The notes under the pieces are model-generated. The model ran no database searches and had not been told where the DNA came from. It saw only the letters and a program-made list of their open reading frames with translations. Source: Tricholomella constricta (lineage: Eukaryota; Basidiomycota; Agaricomycetes; Agaricales; Lyophyllaceae). From it: a stretch of DNA of 64,000 nucleotides. Shown here in pieces: positions 54,955-64,000 of this stretch. The stretch lies in assembly GCA_013368375.1 (NCBI GenBank), contig JAACJP010000001.1, positions 620,001-684,000 of the forward strand, in the 5' to 3' direction. A program made the translations under genes and the position numbers. Each line of letters opens with the position of its first letter. The first letter of the stretch is position 1.

Positions 54955-56303
54955 CTAGTTGATGTACATGTAGCCAAGATCGGTGGGCCTGCCGTCGTCA
55001 CCCAACAGCCGGTTGAGGGGGTTGACGTTGCCCATGTCGTACATGGTACCTGGATGATGCCTTGAATGGGGGTTGTCAAGACAACAGAAAATGAAACACA
55101 CCAAAGGCGAAGTAGTGGGCGATCCAAGAGGTGTTGTCCATAAAGTTCTTGGTCTTGCTCATGAAGTTGAAGACTTGTTCCCTGTCGCATTGGGTTCCTC
55201 CTCCAAAGTTCTGAAAGAAAATGAATGGTCAAGACACGTGTTGATTCTCAAACACATACCATGCAAGCGTATTCAGTGGGCCAGATGGGCAGCCCGAAGG
55301 TGTTGTGGAAGTCTTTCATGTAGTCAATGAAAGCTTGGGGGTCGGTGCCGTAAAAGTGCAGAGCAACACCATCAAACTAGGGAAAAGATTAGCTTCAGAG
55401 AATGGAACGAAAGACAAAGTACACACGGTGCAGCCATGGCAAGCAGCGAAGAAATCTTGGAGCCACTTCTTGCCAGAGGGAGCGTTCGTGCAGGCAGGGG
55501 AGATGAGGCTGTAACCCTGAGCCTTGAGGGGCTGGATGAACTGCTGCCACAGCTGGGCGCCGCGCTGGGGTGACATGTCAGATTGACCCTGCTGGTTGGG
55601 CCTGTCACGAGATGAGACGAGAATGAGGAGAATAAGTTGAAGACGACGCACTCGTTGAAACCGAGAACGGTCTTGGCGTAACCCTTGACGACGAGGCGCT
55701 TAAACTCCGAGGTCTGCTTCTCGCCCCACAACATGGGAATGGGTTCAAAGCCGAGCTCTTTAGCCTTCCGAGGAATATAAGGGCTCCACGTGTAGACACT
55801 ACATCCGCAAAGAATTGAGTGGACCAGATAAAAAACAAACTAGGAGATGCTTACGGAGAAACTTTGTTGGTCTTGAAGTTGGCGAGGGCCCTGTCATCAT
55901 CGATAGGCCAGGCAAGACCGACTTTGCCGACACCACCATTGGAACCAGAGTTGCTACCACCGTTGGTAGGGGTGCTGCTTCCACCGCCACCGCCGGTAGA
56001 AGGAGCAGTTGGGGCAGGGGCCTTGGTAGAAGCAGGCTTAGTGGCGGGCGGGGGAGGAGGCGGGGGGGTGGTGGGCTTGGGGACGGAAGCGGGGGGCGCA
56101 GGAGCGCTAGATGGGCGAGGTTTGCAGCGCTTACCGTTGGCGGCGCGCTTCTTCTTGGCCAGAATAGCGTGGCCACGGATGGGAGAACGAGGGAATTGGT
56201 GGGTGTCTACAGAGAGAGCAGAGACAGGGGTAGCACCATATGAGCAGGCAAGGATTGCGAGAGAGGATACAGCGAGGAGATTGAGGAGTTTGGTGACGGC
56301 CAT
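54955..56303 (-). CDS. Secreted glycoside hydrolase family 128 (Asl1-like beta-1,3-glucanase)
   Basis: GH128 enzymes cut fungal-wall beta-1,3-glucan. The start MAVTKLLNLLAVSSLAILAC is a signal peptide. A spacer of about 110 aa rich in Pro, Ala, Lys, Thr, Gly and Ser follows (TTPPPPPPPATKPAS, then GGGGG and Asn/Gly/Ser repeats). The catalytic domain begins KVGLAWPIDDDRALANFKTN and has VYTWSPYIPRKAKELGFEPI, MLWGEKQTSEFKRLV, then GFNEPNQQGQSDMSPQ (proton-donor Glu in NEP, formed across an intron), FDGVALHFYGTDPQAFIDYM, IWPTEYACM (second Glu) and SWIAHYFAFG. It ends DLGYMYIN. It probably serves cell-wall remodelling. Confidence 0.9.
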
Positions 56304-56848
56304 CGCGTGGTAATGTCGTGAAAGAGCGGGCAGTAAATGAATGTAGGTTGGCCGAGCCCAACGTTGAGGAAGAGGTGCAGGAAGAAAACTATTGAGCATT
56401 CTAATTTTCCGTGGACTTTATTTAAACGGGCGGTTGTTGCCGGCATCAACAACGCACGGACCGTCCTGCCAAGCGTAGCGCGCATCAATGAACGTCGTGA
56501 CACGTCGTTGTCAAGTACTCTTCTCCTGCACCTGGCCAAAGACTCGAGTGCCGTCGACGCGTCTTGGGGTCAACACCACCTTTGACGCCATCTCGCGGTG
56601 CACATAGCCCAGCGTCAGCAACTGGGAGGGAAGTTTTGTTTGGACGCCATGGCGACGGCCAACACAGTTGCCTAATGGGGTGATTCCAAATGCGGGATAG
56701 TGTGTGGTCGTGTTTGAGTACATAAGAGGGCTGGGAAACGGGAACGCGTTTTTCTTGACCTTCAAGTTTGACACGAAGAAACCGGTTCAACAAGTTCAGC
56801 CCACGTTCATCAACCACTCAACTCTCACCAGCCCACCGCCCGCTCATA
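56304..56848. promoter_or_regulatory. Divergent upstream region, GH128 / RRM protein
   Basis: The 545 nt between two divergent starts contain no supported gene. The last 40 nt before the RRM ATG are CT-rich, as in highly expressed basidiomycete genes. Confidence 0.45.
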
Positions 56849-58039
56849 ATGTCTGACGCCCCAGCCGCCCCTGTTACCGAGAACGGCGTGCCTCCCGTTA
56901 CGCAAGACAAGCCCGAAGAAGCTCCTGGCTTCAAGGTACCTCCTCTTTCTTCTTTCACCCTGCGCCACTCACCCCTCTTTCCCTCCTCAGGTCTTCGCAG
57001 GCAATCTTGCGTACTCCACTACGGATGAAGGGCTGAAGGCTTTCTTTGCGCCTGTTCAGAGCGACATGTACGTGGCAACATTTGCACAGCCTCCATCACT
57101 CAACTCATATATATCATTTCCAGTCTTTCTGCACAAGTCATCCTGCGTGGCACACGCTCCGCAGGATATGGTTTCGTCGCTCTGGCTACCGCAGAGGCCG
57201 CTCAAAAGGCCGTCGAGGCCCTTGACAAGCAGGAACTCGATGGCCGTCAGGTAATCGTCGAGGTTGCCAAACCCTCCGAGCAGAAAGACAAGGAGAAAAA
57301 GGAGAAGAAGGCCAAGAGGAGACCCGGCAGGCGTGGCAGCAAGGCTGTTCCCGGCGAAATCTCAGAGGCTGAGGCCAACGGCGAGCCTACAAAGGCTGAC
57401 GAAGCCGCTGCCGCTGCTCCTGGCACTGACGAAGCCGCCAAGCCCAAGAAGAAGAAGAAGAAGGCTGCCGTACGTCCCTTAATTACACTAGCTCGTTGAT
57501 CCCATCTCACTCAATTTCATCTTCATCAGCGCAAGCCCAAGGTCAAGGCCGAGGGCGAGACCTCTGACACTGGCGCCGCCGCCACAGAGGAGACTGATGC
57601 TGCCGCCGCCGTCGATGGTGCTGCCAAGAAGGCGCCCCGCGCTCGTAAGCCCAAGGCTCCTCGCACTCCCCGCCCTGCTGGCGAAGACCCCGTCGGCGAG
57701 CCTTCCAAGACCATGCTATTTGTCGCCAATCTTGGCTTCAACATTGACGATGCTGGCCTCTCCGCTCTGTTCACTGAGGCCGGCGTCACCGTCAACTCTG
57801 CTCGTATTGTCCGCAGGCGATGGGGACAGCCCAGGAAGAGCAAGGGCTACGGCTTCGTCGATGTCGGCAGCGAGGAGGAGCAGCAAAAGGCAATCACTGC
57901 TCTCGAAGGCAAGGATGTCGGTGGAAGGACCATCGCCGTCAAGGTTGCTGTCAATGCCCCTCACGATGAGGAAACCGCTGACGAGGCAAAGCCTGAGACC
58001 GAGGCTACTTCCCCGGCCCCCGTCGCCGTTGCTACCTGA
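56849..58039 (+). CDS. Two-RRM RNA-binding protein with Lys/Ala-rich linker
   Basis: Four exons. RRM1 has FKVFAGNLAYSTTDEGLKAF (RNP2), SAGYGFVALATAEAAQKAVE (RNP1) and DGRQVIVEVAKPSE. A long linker follows with KEKKEKKAKRRPGRRGSKA and KPKKKKKKA, likely nuclear localisation signals, and an Ala/Glu/Thr-rich part. RRM2 has TMLFVANLGFNIDDAGLSAL, KSKGYGFVDVGSEEEQQKAI and GRTIAVKVAVN. It ends TEATSPAPVAVAT. The layout is like fission-yeast Rnp24-type proteins. Codon use is strongly biased to C-ending codons, suggesting high expression. Confidence 0.85.
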
Positions 58040-58318
58040 TACATGACCCGTTACGTCTCCCCTCTCATGCTCATGTTACGATATCGCTTTTATTATGACA
58101 GTGAACCGTGTTTTTGAAAGTTTATCGATCGATTACTACTTTCACTAGTCAAGTCTATCGCGGTCTGGTGCCGTCTCTCCTATAGTTTTTAATAACGCGT
58201 GGTTGTTTGATGCCTTTCCTGATATTCCCGTGTGATCGTGAGTTGAGTCGGAATCGCTACACGTGGGGGAGCGGCTGCGAATTCGCACCGCCGTTGTTTA
58301 CGTGTTGTTTATGCGATA

Positions 58319-59630
58319 ATGTCTGCGGGTGACGATGACGATTATCTGTCCGACAAATTCCTACTTCACGCTGCGTCCACCGCCTCTGCGCCAAAAACAT
58401 ACGCCCAGCTTCGAAGGGAAGCTGAAAAGAAGGCTAAGCTGAAGAATGAGCAGAACAGGTCCAAGAGCAGACGGCAGCGCGAGTTGGAGGCTCGCGAGGA
58501 GGGCCTCAGTAAGAGTCTCTTCGAACGCGCAAAGGAGGAGGAGGATGCAGGCATATCTTCCGGTAACAAAGCGCTCTCGATGATGATGAAGATGGGATTC
58601 AAACCCGGGCAGGCGCTCGGCAAGGTCGACGAGCCAAAACCCGTATCTCCCGCTCCCCAGGTTGAATCGGCGCAACCCGAAGCTGACTCTTCGTCCGGAC
58701 CGTCTGCTACCAAGTCAGGCCATGTCGTTGAGCCGATCCCGTTGAATGAATGGACAGGTCCGTTATCTGGCGTTGCCCCAACGGATCGGTGGCTAACGTT
58801 GTTGCCGTCGTATAGGAAAGAAGGGGATCGGTTTGGGCAAGCGCGCGCGGTCGCCAACGACGTCTGCTGAGCGCGTCGCCAAGATGGCGAAAATGGCGAA
58901 AGAGGCAGAAGAGATCAGCCACCAGGATTATCGAAACCGGGCGAGACGCGAGTACGAGGAGAAGCGTGCTGAAGGACGACTCGGTAAGTTGCCCCGTCGC
59001 CCTTCCAGAAACTGACCCTGAGTTCCCCTCACAGGTCCGGCGCAACGCACCTGTGTGACATTGGATGAGCAGGCGGGGAAACCAGTTGAGTGTTTATTTA
59101 TCTATTTTTGCTATGGTGATGGATAGTGCTCATGCGCGTGTTATTCCAACTAACTCTGTTGTGTTCCATGGAACACAGTTTCACGTTCTATGGCTCAATC
59201 CAAATATTTCGGATTCGTTTCCTGCGGGTTTGCTGGAAGCGCTTACGTTGCGTGGAGCCGCAGGCCTTCCGCACGAATATCACGGCGAGCCGATCCAGGT
59301 GCGCCTGAGAAGACAAATGCAGGCAGACGCGCTGCGACCGGTGGACGATTCGGAGGGCACGACGAAAGATTCTGCGCTTGTCGAGATGTTCCCTTCGGAG
59401 GTAATCGAGGAGGCAATTCAGTTTCTGCGTCTCCAGGTGCGATCCAATTTCGGTCTTTCTCAACGCCCTGTTCACACTCAAATAATTCTCAGGCACAGGA
59501 CCGCCTATACCTTGTTCTTGCGTACCTACGCGACAACTATGCGTACTGTTTCTGGTGCGGTATGCAGTATGACGACGAGCAGGCGATGGAGAATCAGTGC
59601 CCTGGGCCTGATGAAGAGTCCCATGATTGA
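58319..59630 (+). CDS. G-patch domain protein GPATCH11-like
   Basis: G-patch proteins activate DEAH helicases, and GPATCH11 works in pre-mRNA splicing. The start is MSAGDDDDYLSDKFL. The coiled basic part has QLRREAEKKAKLKNEQNRSK. The G-patch is MMMKMGFKPGQALGK, a Ser/Pro insert, then VEPIPLNEW and GIGLGKRAR, joined by an intron near 58756-58815. The helical part has RNRARREYEEKRAEGRL and AQRTCVTLDEQAGKP. The C-terminal DUF4187 has RLYLVLAYLRDNYAYCFWCG and ENQCPGPDEESHD. The order and the CFWCG...CPGP zinc-like end match the family. Confidence 0.9.
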
Positions 59631-59639
59631 GTTTCATTG

Positions 59640-60265
59640 AGGTCCTTGTTCTCCAACGAACAAACTAACGCGACGGACGTTAACCGACGTCTGTTGTCTA
59701 TAATCTGGCTTTGTCGTCGCTCTGTCTGGTGCCGTCAAACAGATACATCAGGTCACTTTCCCAGTTGCGTTCGAATTCAATCTCCATCACAATCTGTATC
59801 AACCTACGTAGCCCCAAGTTTCCATCAGTAGTGACCTGGGTCGTAACAATCCAACCAGTCAGATGAGTTACATGCTAACCGTTGAACGCCGAGAATGAGG
59901 AGGGTTTGCCGGAGTCGCAGGAGGAAATGATGAGGATGGTTTCTGAAACCCAAATGTCCCATTCTCATGTATTTCCTATGAACAGAAAAATAGCCGATGA
60001 GAAAGCAACGTAACGAACTGAACGAAGGAGGCGAAGAAGAGTCCAAAGAGCGTAATGTCCACATGACTGGGATGAAACGAGAAACGAGCGTAGGTAGTAG
60101 TGTTCCGTCAGAAACGACATGAGAAGTCCAAGGCAAGGGTAGAGAATGGTATGTTATATATTAGTACAATGTGTAGTCCTCGTATGTCCAACGATTGAAA
60201 GTTCTGTTATACAAGGGTCCACAAGTGGGGAAAAATGCATAGAAATAAAATAAGGCTCAAGGAGC
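59640..60265. other. Intergenic region with a possible tiny minus-strand exon pair
   Basis: No firm gene. On the minus strand near 59860-60080 an exon-like stretch reads DITLFGLFFASFVQF (one membrane segment). After a very short intron (39 nt) it reads EIHENGTFGFQKPSSSFPPA and ends RRSTVSM. Its start and expression are unknown. Confidence 0.25.
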
Positions 60266-61113
60266 TCAGGCAACATGGGCCAGTGAGCGGCGTCGCGGAT
60301 GGTGTGCGATGATCTCGGCCGAGCGGGGAGGTGTGGAGATTCGTATCCCAACGTGGCGGCGATGGCGGCGGGAGTGGGTTTTGGTCGCGTCTCCGAACGA
60401 GTAGTCGTTTTCAAAGGAAACAGGCTCTGGGTCATTGGGTGTGATGGGAAAGGAGTCAGAGTTGGCAGAGTTGGGCCACAGTGTGGGAAGGGTTGGCACG
60501 GTCACAGGCATGGGTGAAGCTGGCGGAGAATCGCGAGACCCTTGTGAAAACGTTGGGGACGTCGGCGAAGCGCCAGGTGTCTTACGGCGTACGTAGGATG
60601 AGATGGGGGTGTTGGCTGCGAGGTCAGAGGCAGAGCCGTAAACGTTGACGGAGAGTTTATTCATGGGCCGTCGGGAAAAGCGAGGGGACGATGCGGATCT
60701 CGGTGGAGAAGAAAAAGCCTGGAGGGCGATGAGCATCGCAGTGTACATGACGTCGAATGCAACTCACGCGTAAAGGAGACGGATCACGTTCCAAAGAACA
60801 AGAAGAAACAGACGATAAGCTTCCTCGCCGGGATGTGGCCTGCGTTTGTTGTGAGCGAGATCGTCGAGAAGATGACGTTGATACGTACGAGAACAGGAGA
60901 ATACGGAGAATAACGAGCAACCCTGGGGCGGCTTGATTCCCTCAAAGATTGAATGGACTTGGATCTAGAGTGCAAAGGCACAACGGCACCTGCAAGGCGA
61001 GGTGAAGCAGAAGGTGAAGAATGCGAGGATTTGGGCGTCTGATCCGGGGTTTTGGTGTTCTGGTCCAGGCCAAGGGACGCCATAAGCTCGACGAAGGAAG
61101 GGAGGGCAGTCAT
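60266..61113 (-). CDS. Ser/Arg/Pro-rich small protein, unknown function
   Basis: Exons give MTALPSFVELMASLGLDQNT, SSHSSPSASPRLAGAVVPLH, SRSKSIQSLRESSRPR, SRRSRSQQTQATSRRGSLSS, then RFSRRPMNKLSVNVYGSASD, SSYVRRKTPGASPTSPTFSQ, SDSFPITPNDPEPVSFENDY and a basic tail HSRRHRRHVGIRIS ending HHPRRRSLAHVA. MTALPSFVELMASLGL is a short amphipathic helix common at the start of basidiomycete regulatory proteins. Many RxxS and SP sites suggest phosphorylation. No fold was recognised. Confidence 0.55.
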
Positions 61114-61928
61114 CGCTGGTGAAAGTGGAAAAGAAAGAAAATAAAAGTAGACGTATAAGTAGTCTTGAAGGAGGCAACGAGCAACCTTGAATTCACAAAC
61201 GCCGGAGGCCGTCTATAAGGGACTTGGTGTCCAGATGCCTTAGAAACAGCCCACGGTCATGTTGTCAAGATATCCTAGTGTTGTTGGATAGAACAAACGC
61301 CTCCGGTGGTTGTGAAGACCAAAAGAGAAAGTAATCAATAACGGTCGGCAAGGTGATGCGCGTTGCTGATTATGGAAAGCCTGCCTCAGTGATGACAATT
61401 TTTCAAGGAGACCATGATGCCATGGTGTCATTAGCTTGGTACAGTAACATAGTCACCGGGGGCCGCCCATAGGTGCAATATTCTTTAAGAAGGTCGGTGT
61501 TGCGGCCTAAGAATTAGAGCAGTGCTCGGCTGGGACAGATGTTGAAAATGGACGTCAAAGAGGATCGATACCATCACAATCCAACAGAGGCCTCGCAGCT
61601 GTCACCCACAACACCATACCACCAAGGGTCTCCTGGTCACTAAGAGCTCAATGTCGACCAAGGCAGTGTGACCCATCACTGCTCCAATGCGACAGATGCA
61701 AGTCCGCGTCGCTGTATTGCAACAGACTACAGGTCAGCCTTTGATAGACTGTCAGTAGAAAGTACAAAGGCATAATTTGACAGATTTGCGAGAGAAAGTC
61801 GACATGCGTCGGTGAGGACGGGGTGCAACGGTGAGGATCACGTTGATTCGCGATCACTTCAAGGTCGAGACCAAACACCGCCACACAATTGCTTTTTTCA
61901 TTCACGTCCTTCACACTCAATTGCATCA
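61114..61928. other. Intergenic region before RPB12
   Basis: The 815 nt include the upstream region of the Ser-rich gene (CT/GA-rich, 61114-61200). No further gene or RNA was recognised. Confidence 0.4.
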
Positions 61929-62249
61929 ATGAACCAGCAGCAAGGTGGACAGGGCGCGGGTGCGAGTGCACCAGTTGGAAACAACATCTATGCACCCCCG
62001 AGGCAGGACATGGAGTACATCTGTGCGGGTACGAATCACAATGCAGCCTCACGAGCACGCGTCCTCAATACTTTAAAAAGACTGTGGTGCCAAAAACGAG
62101 ATCAAGTCGCGAGAACCTATCCGATGTAGAGAGTGTGGCCATCGTATCATGTACAAGAAGCGAACGAAGCGGAGTACGTCTGTTTCATTGATCCTGCATC
62201 GAATTAAATGTATCAACGACATCTAGTGGTGCAATTCGAGGCTCGGTGA
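61929..62249 (+). CDS. RPB12: RNA polymerase I, II and III shared subunit Rpb12 (ABC10-alpha)
   Basis: This small zinc-binding subunit is common to the three nuclear polymerases. Three exons give [60 protein letters not shown] and RTKRMVQFEAR. The zinc site is C-x2-C ... C-x2-C (ICADC, CRECG). The last intron splits the Met codon of RMVQFEAR. Length, about 70 aa, is normal. The N-terminal Gln/Gly extension is variable in the family. Confidence 0.95.
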
Positions 62250-62511
62250 CATTTTCCCCCGTCGCCCGTCTACGCTCATGCACACACTTCTTCTTGGGAG
62301 ATATTCTTTATTGGAGGAGATACCGAATTCCGGGCCTTTCATTCATCTGCCTACCAGACGTACGCGACAGATATGAATTGAAAGCGCTATAGCGCTCCGT
62401 GTCAATATGTTCGGTTTAGCACAGCATTAATACAAATATAGTTGGGTATTATAAACGAGCGAGACGCTCAAGATATATGTAGCAGGTGTAGATGTACGTC
62501 ATAAATTATGG

Positions 62512-63232
62512 TCACCATTGACCGAGATGCCTGATCCAGAGGTTGAGCAGGCAAGTCACGACAAGTCGATCTAGGATATCCTCGACGCGAGCTGCAACGC
62601 TCAGCTGGAGCTGTTCTTGTGTCCAGGTCGCGATCGTCCTACCCCAAGAATCGACACACTGCACAGAAGAGGTTTAGAAACGTTTCAATCGCCCAACACG
62701 TTCTACAGCTCACGTAGAGATCGACCTCGTTGTCTGCGATCTTCCACTTGTAAACCGATCCGCCAGCTTTGAAGCGCCGTGACCTTGCGGTCCATATCAG
62801 AGTTGAACATGAAACCATCAGTCATCGACGTACTGGCTACTGGATTTCTTGGCCTTTCTCAGATCCCTGATGGAGATCTGTTTGTGCATCAGCCTGGTGG
62901 CTTGTCCGGTATTTCCAAAAAAAAAAACACCTCCTCGATGCCAAATTGGATGGTGGCATTCTCATTGGATATCCATTCGATCGCGCCAGCGGGTTCGAAC
63001 ACAGTCGTTTCTAGGTTCTGGCGGTAAAAGTTCGTCATCCCTATGTTCATGCCAGTAACTGGATGATAGAACTTGTGAATAGCGTTAGTATGATAACCCC
63101 AGAGTGCTCAAGACTTACCTTGTATATTTCCAGGTTTCCAGCCTTATCAGTGGCTCTGAATACCGAAAAGGTACGCATGTCAGAATTTGGTCCTGGCGAG
63201 TAAACAAAGTGAAAGATAAGGTCGTCCGTCAT
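62512..63232 (-). CDS. DUF6593 family protein (copy 2)
   Basis: Exons read MTDDLIFHFVYSPGPNSDMR, TFSVFRATDKAGNLEIYK, FYHPVTGMNIGMTNFYRQNL, ETTVFEPAGAIEWISNENAT, IQFGIEEV, then ISIRDLRKAKKSS, KRRFKAGGSEYK-like residues, KWKIADNE, CVDSWGRTIATWTQEQLQL, and end LLNLWIRHLGQW. The YRQNLETTVFEPAGAIEW and RRFKAGGSVYKWKIAD blocks are DUF6593-type. One donor is followed by a run of 11 T (the intron starting GTGTTTTT). It is 10 kb from copy 1 and distantly related. Confidence 0.7.
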
Positions 63233-63793
63233 CTATCCGCGAGTAGGTTTGAAATAGAAGATGGATGATCGGGATGGGCGGGAGACACTCTTTTTGGGAC
63301 GTTAGTTCATCAATTTAAGTGAAAAAACATGCGGCAGATTGTATGGCATACATGACTAGAAAAACTCCGGCGGACCATGAAATAGGGAGGCCATTGGGCC
63401 TGCTGAGTTGAGCGGATGCGGATGGAGACGTGCGAGGAAGACCGCGACGAAAAGTAATATGACACGACAAGCAGCGTGGCAGCATAATAAATGTTATCGA
63501 TTGATATCGGATCCCGACCAAAAAATACAATTGAACCGGGGGCCATGAGAGGCGCATGGACGAGGGTAGCATTTGGTAGCATCTGTAGAATCCTTATATA
63601 GGACAGCGGTAGTAGAGCAAATACGTTGTGAACGAGCATAGAAATACGCCAAGTTGAGTAGGTTCTTGGCACGGTTGAACATTGCATCCGAACGTCGACA
63701 CGGTGCTTTACGTAACTTGTTTGGAACTATTTGAATCCGAAGTCAGCTGTGCCTTTCCTCGTAATCCCTCTCACACAAGCAATCAGCCCCCTA
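63233..63793. other. Region with an unassigned minus-strand frame
   Basis: A 125-codon frame on the minus strand (63310-63687, beginning MQCSTVPRTYSTWRISMLVH) is partly hydrophobic, but no family or credible splice pattern was found. The rest is promoter-like for the gene at 63794. Confidence 0.25.
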
Positions 63794-64000
63794 ATGCGCA
63801 CAGGCAAGGAAACGAGAGACCGTAGTGTTTCCGGAGATTTTGACGTGAGCCCAAATTTGCGATGACTATCAGCCGTCTAACTCTCCCCATCATCAGGATT
63901 CTGACTTTGAATCTCACAATGGCGACGGCGCCAACCCTCCTGGCAAGCCTGGCCGCAAGAAGAACCCGAAGTACGCCGTTTGTCACATCCGGCTTCAAAG
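63794..64000 (+). CDS. Probable bZIP transcription factor, 5' end only
   Basis: An exon MRTGKETRDRSVSGDFD is joined across a 52-nt intron to DSDFESHNGDGANPPGKPGR and KKNPN. GRKKNP at an exon end is the usual lead-in to the basic region NSQAARRDQNRIAQREFR of a basidiomycete bZIP family. The zipper itself lies beyond the window, so the call is provisional. Confidence 0.5.

Noticed and set aside
55819..56313. 164-codon Gly/Ala-rich plus-strand frame
   Set aside because: It is antisense to the Pro/Ala/Gly spacer of GH128; low complexity explains the open frame.
1..64000. CRISPR arrays, bacterial operons, riboswitches
   Set aside because: No regular spacer-repeat array or Shine-Dalgarno organisation exists; all genes have eukaryotic introns.

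Overview
The window is nuclear DNA from a mushroom-type basidiomycete, most likely an Agaricomycete. Genes are dense and lie on both strands. Most are cut by many introns of about 45-60 nt with GTRNGY donors. Several families are typical of Agaricomycetes: DUF6593, an MLKL-type four-helix-bundle plus kinase protein, GH128 and GH125. Exon joins were worked out by eye from reading frame, splice consensus and family knowledge. Gene ends are therefore better supported than every internal boundary.

Layout. 1-5648: 3' part of a large GTPase / Cys-rich / VWA protein. 5.8-12.1 kb: a Rdx (SelW-like) protein divergent from TRIP13/PCH2, a mitochondrial PPR-like protein, a structured U1-like snRNA candidate with a telomere-repeat motif just downstream, and SmG (SNRPG). 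12.3-25.1 kb: an RGG-rich protein, MDM10, an unrecognised protein, an MLKL-like pseudokinase, PKR1, GINS PSF3, a small mitochondrial-type protein, TFIIIC tau95 and eL29. 25.2-32.2 kb: a gene-poor, AT-richer island of repeats. It holds a 36-nt inverted-repeat pair enclosing a truncated Ty1/copia element with its 3' LTR, arrays of an AGGTTGAA-type motif, and decayed ORFs. 32.2-64 kb: LEU1, a disordered protein, GH125 mannosidase, a C2 protein (Inn1/Fic1-like), a small membrane protein, a WD40 protein, an unrecognised gene, an M28 aminopeptidase, mitochondrial uL11, two DUF6593 proteins, a carboxymuconolactone decarboxylase-like protein, GH128, a two-RRM protein, GPATCH11, a Ser-rich protein, RPB12 and the 5' end of a probable bZIP factor.

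Most genes are single-copy housekeeping functions: splicing (SmG, GPATCH11, U1-like RNA), Pol II and Pol III transcription (RPB12, tau95), replication (PSF3), meiosis (PCH2), mitochondrial outer-membrane assembly (MDM10) and translation (eL29, uL11m). They do not form one pathway. The most interesting loci are the MLKL-architecture pseudokinase, the U1-like RNA with its adjacent telomeric motif, an 8-nt microexon that carries a redox cysteine in the SelW-like gene, and the nested mobile island.
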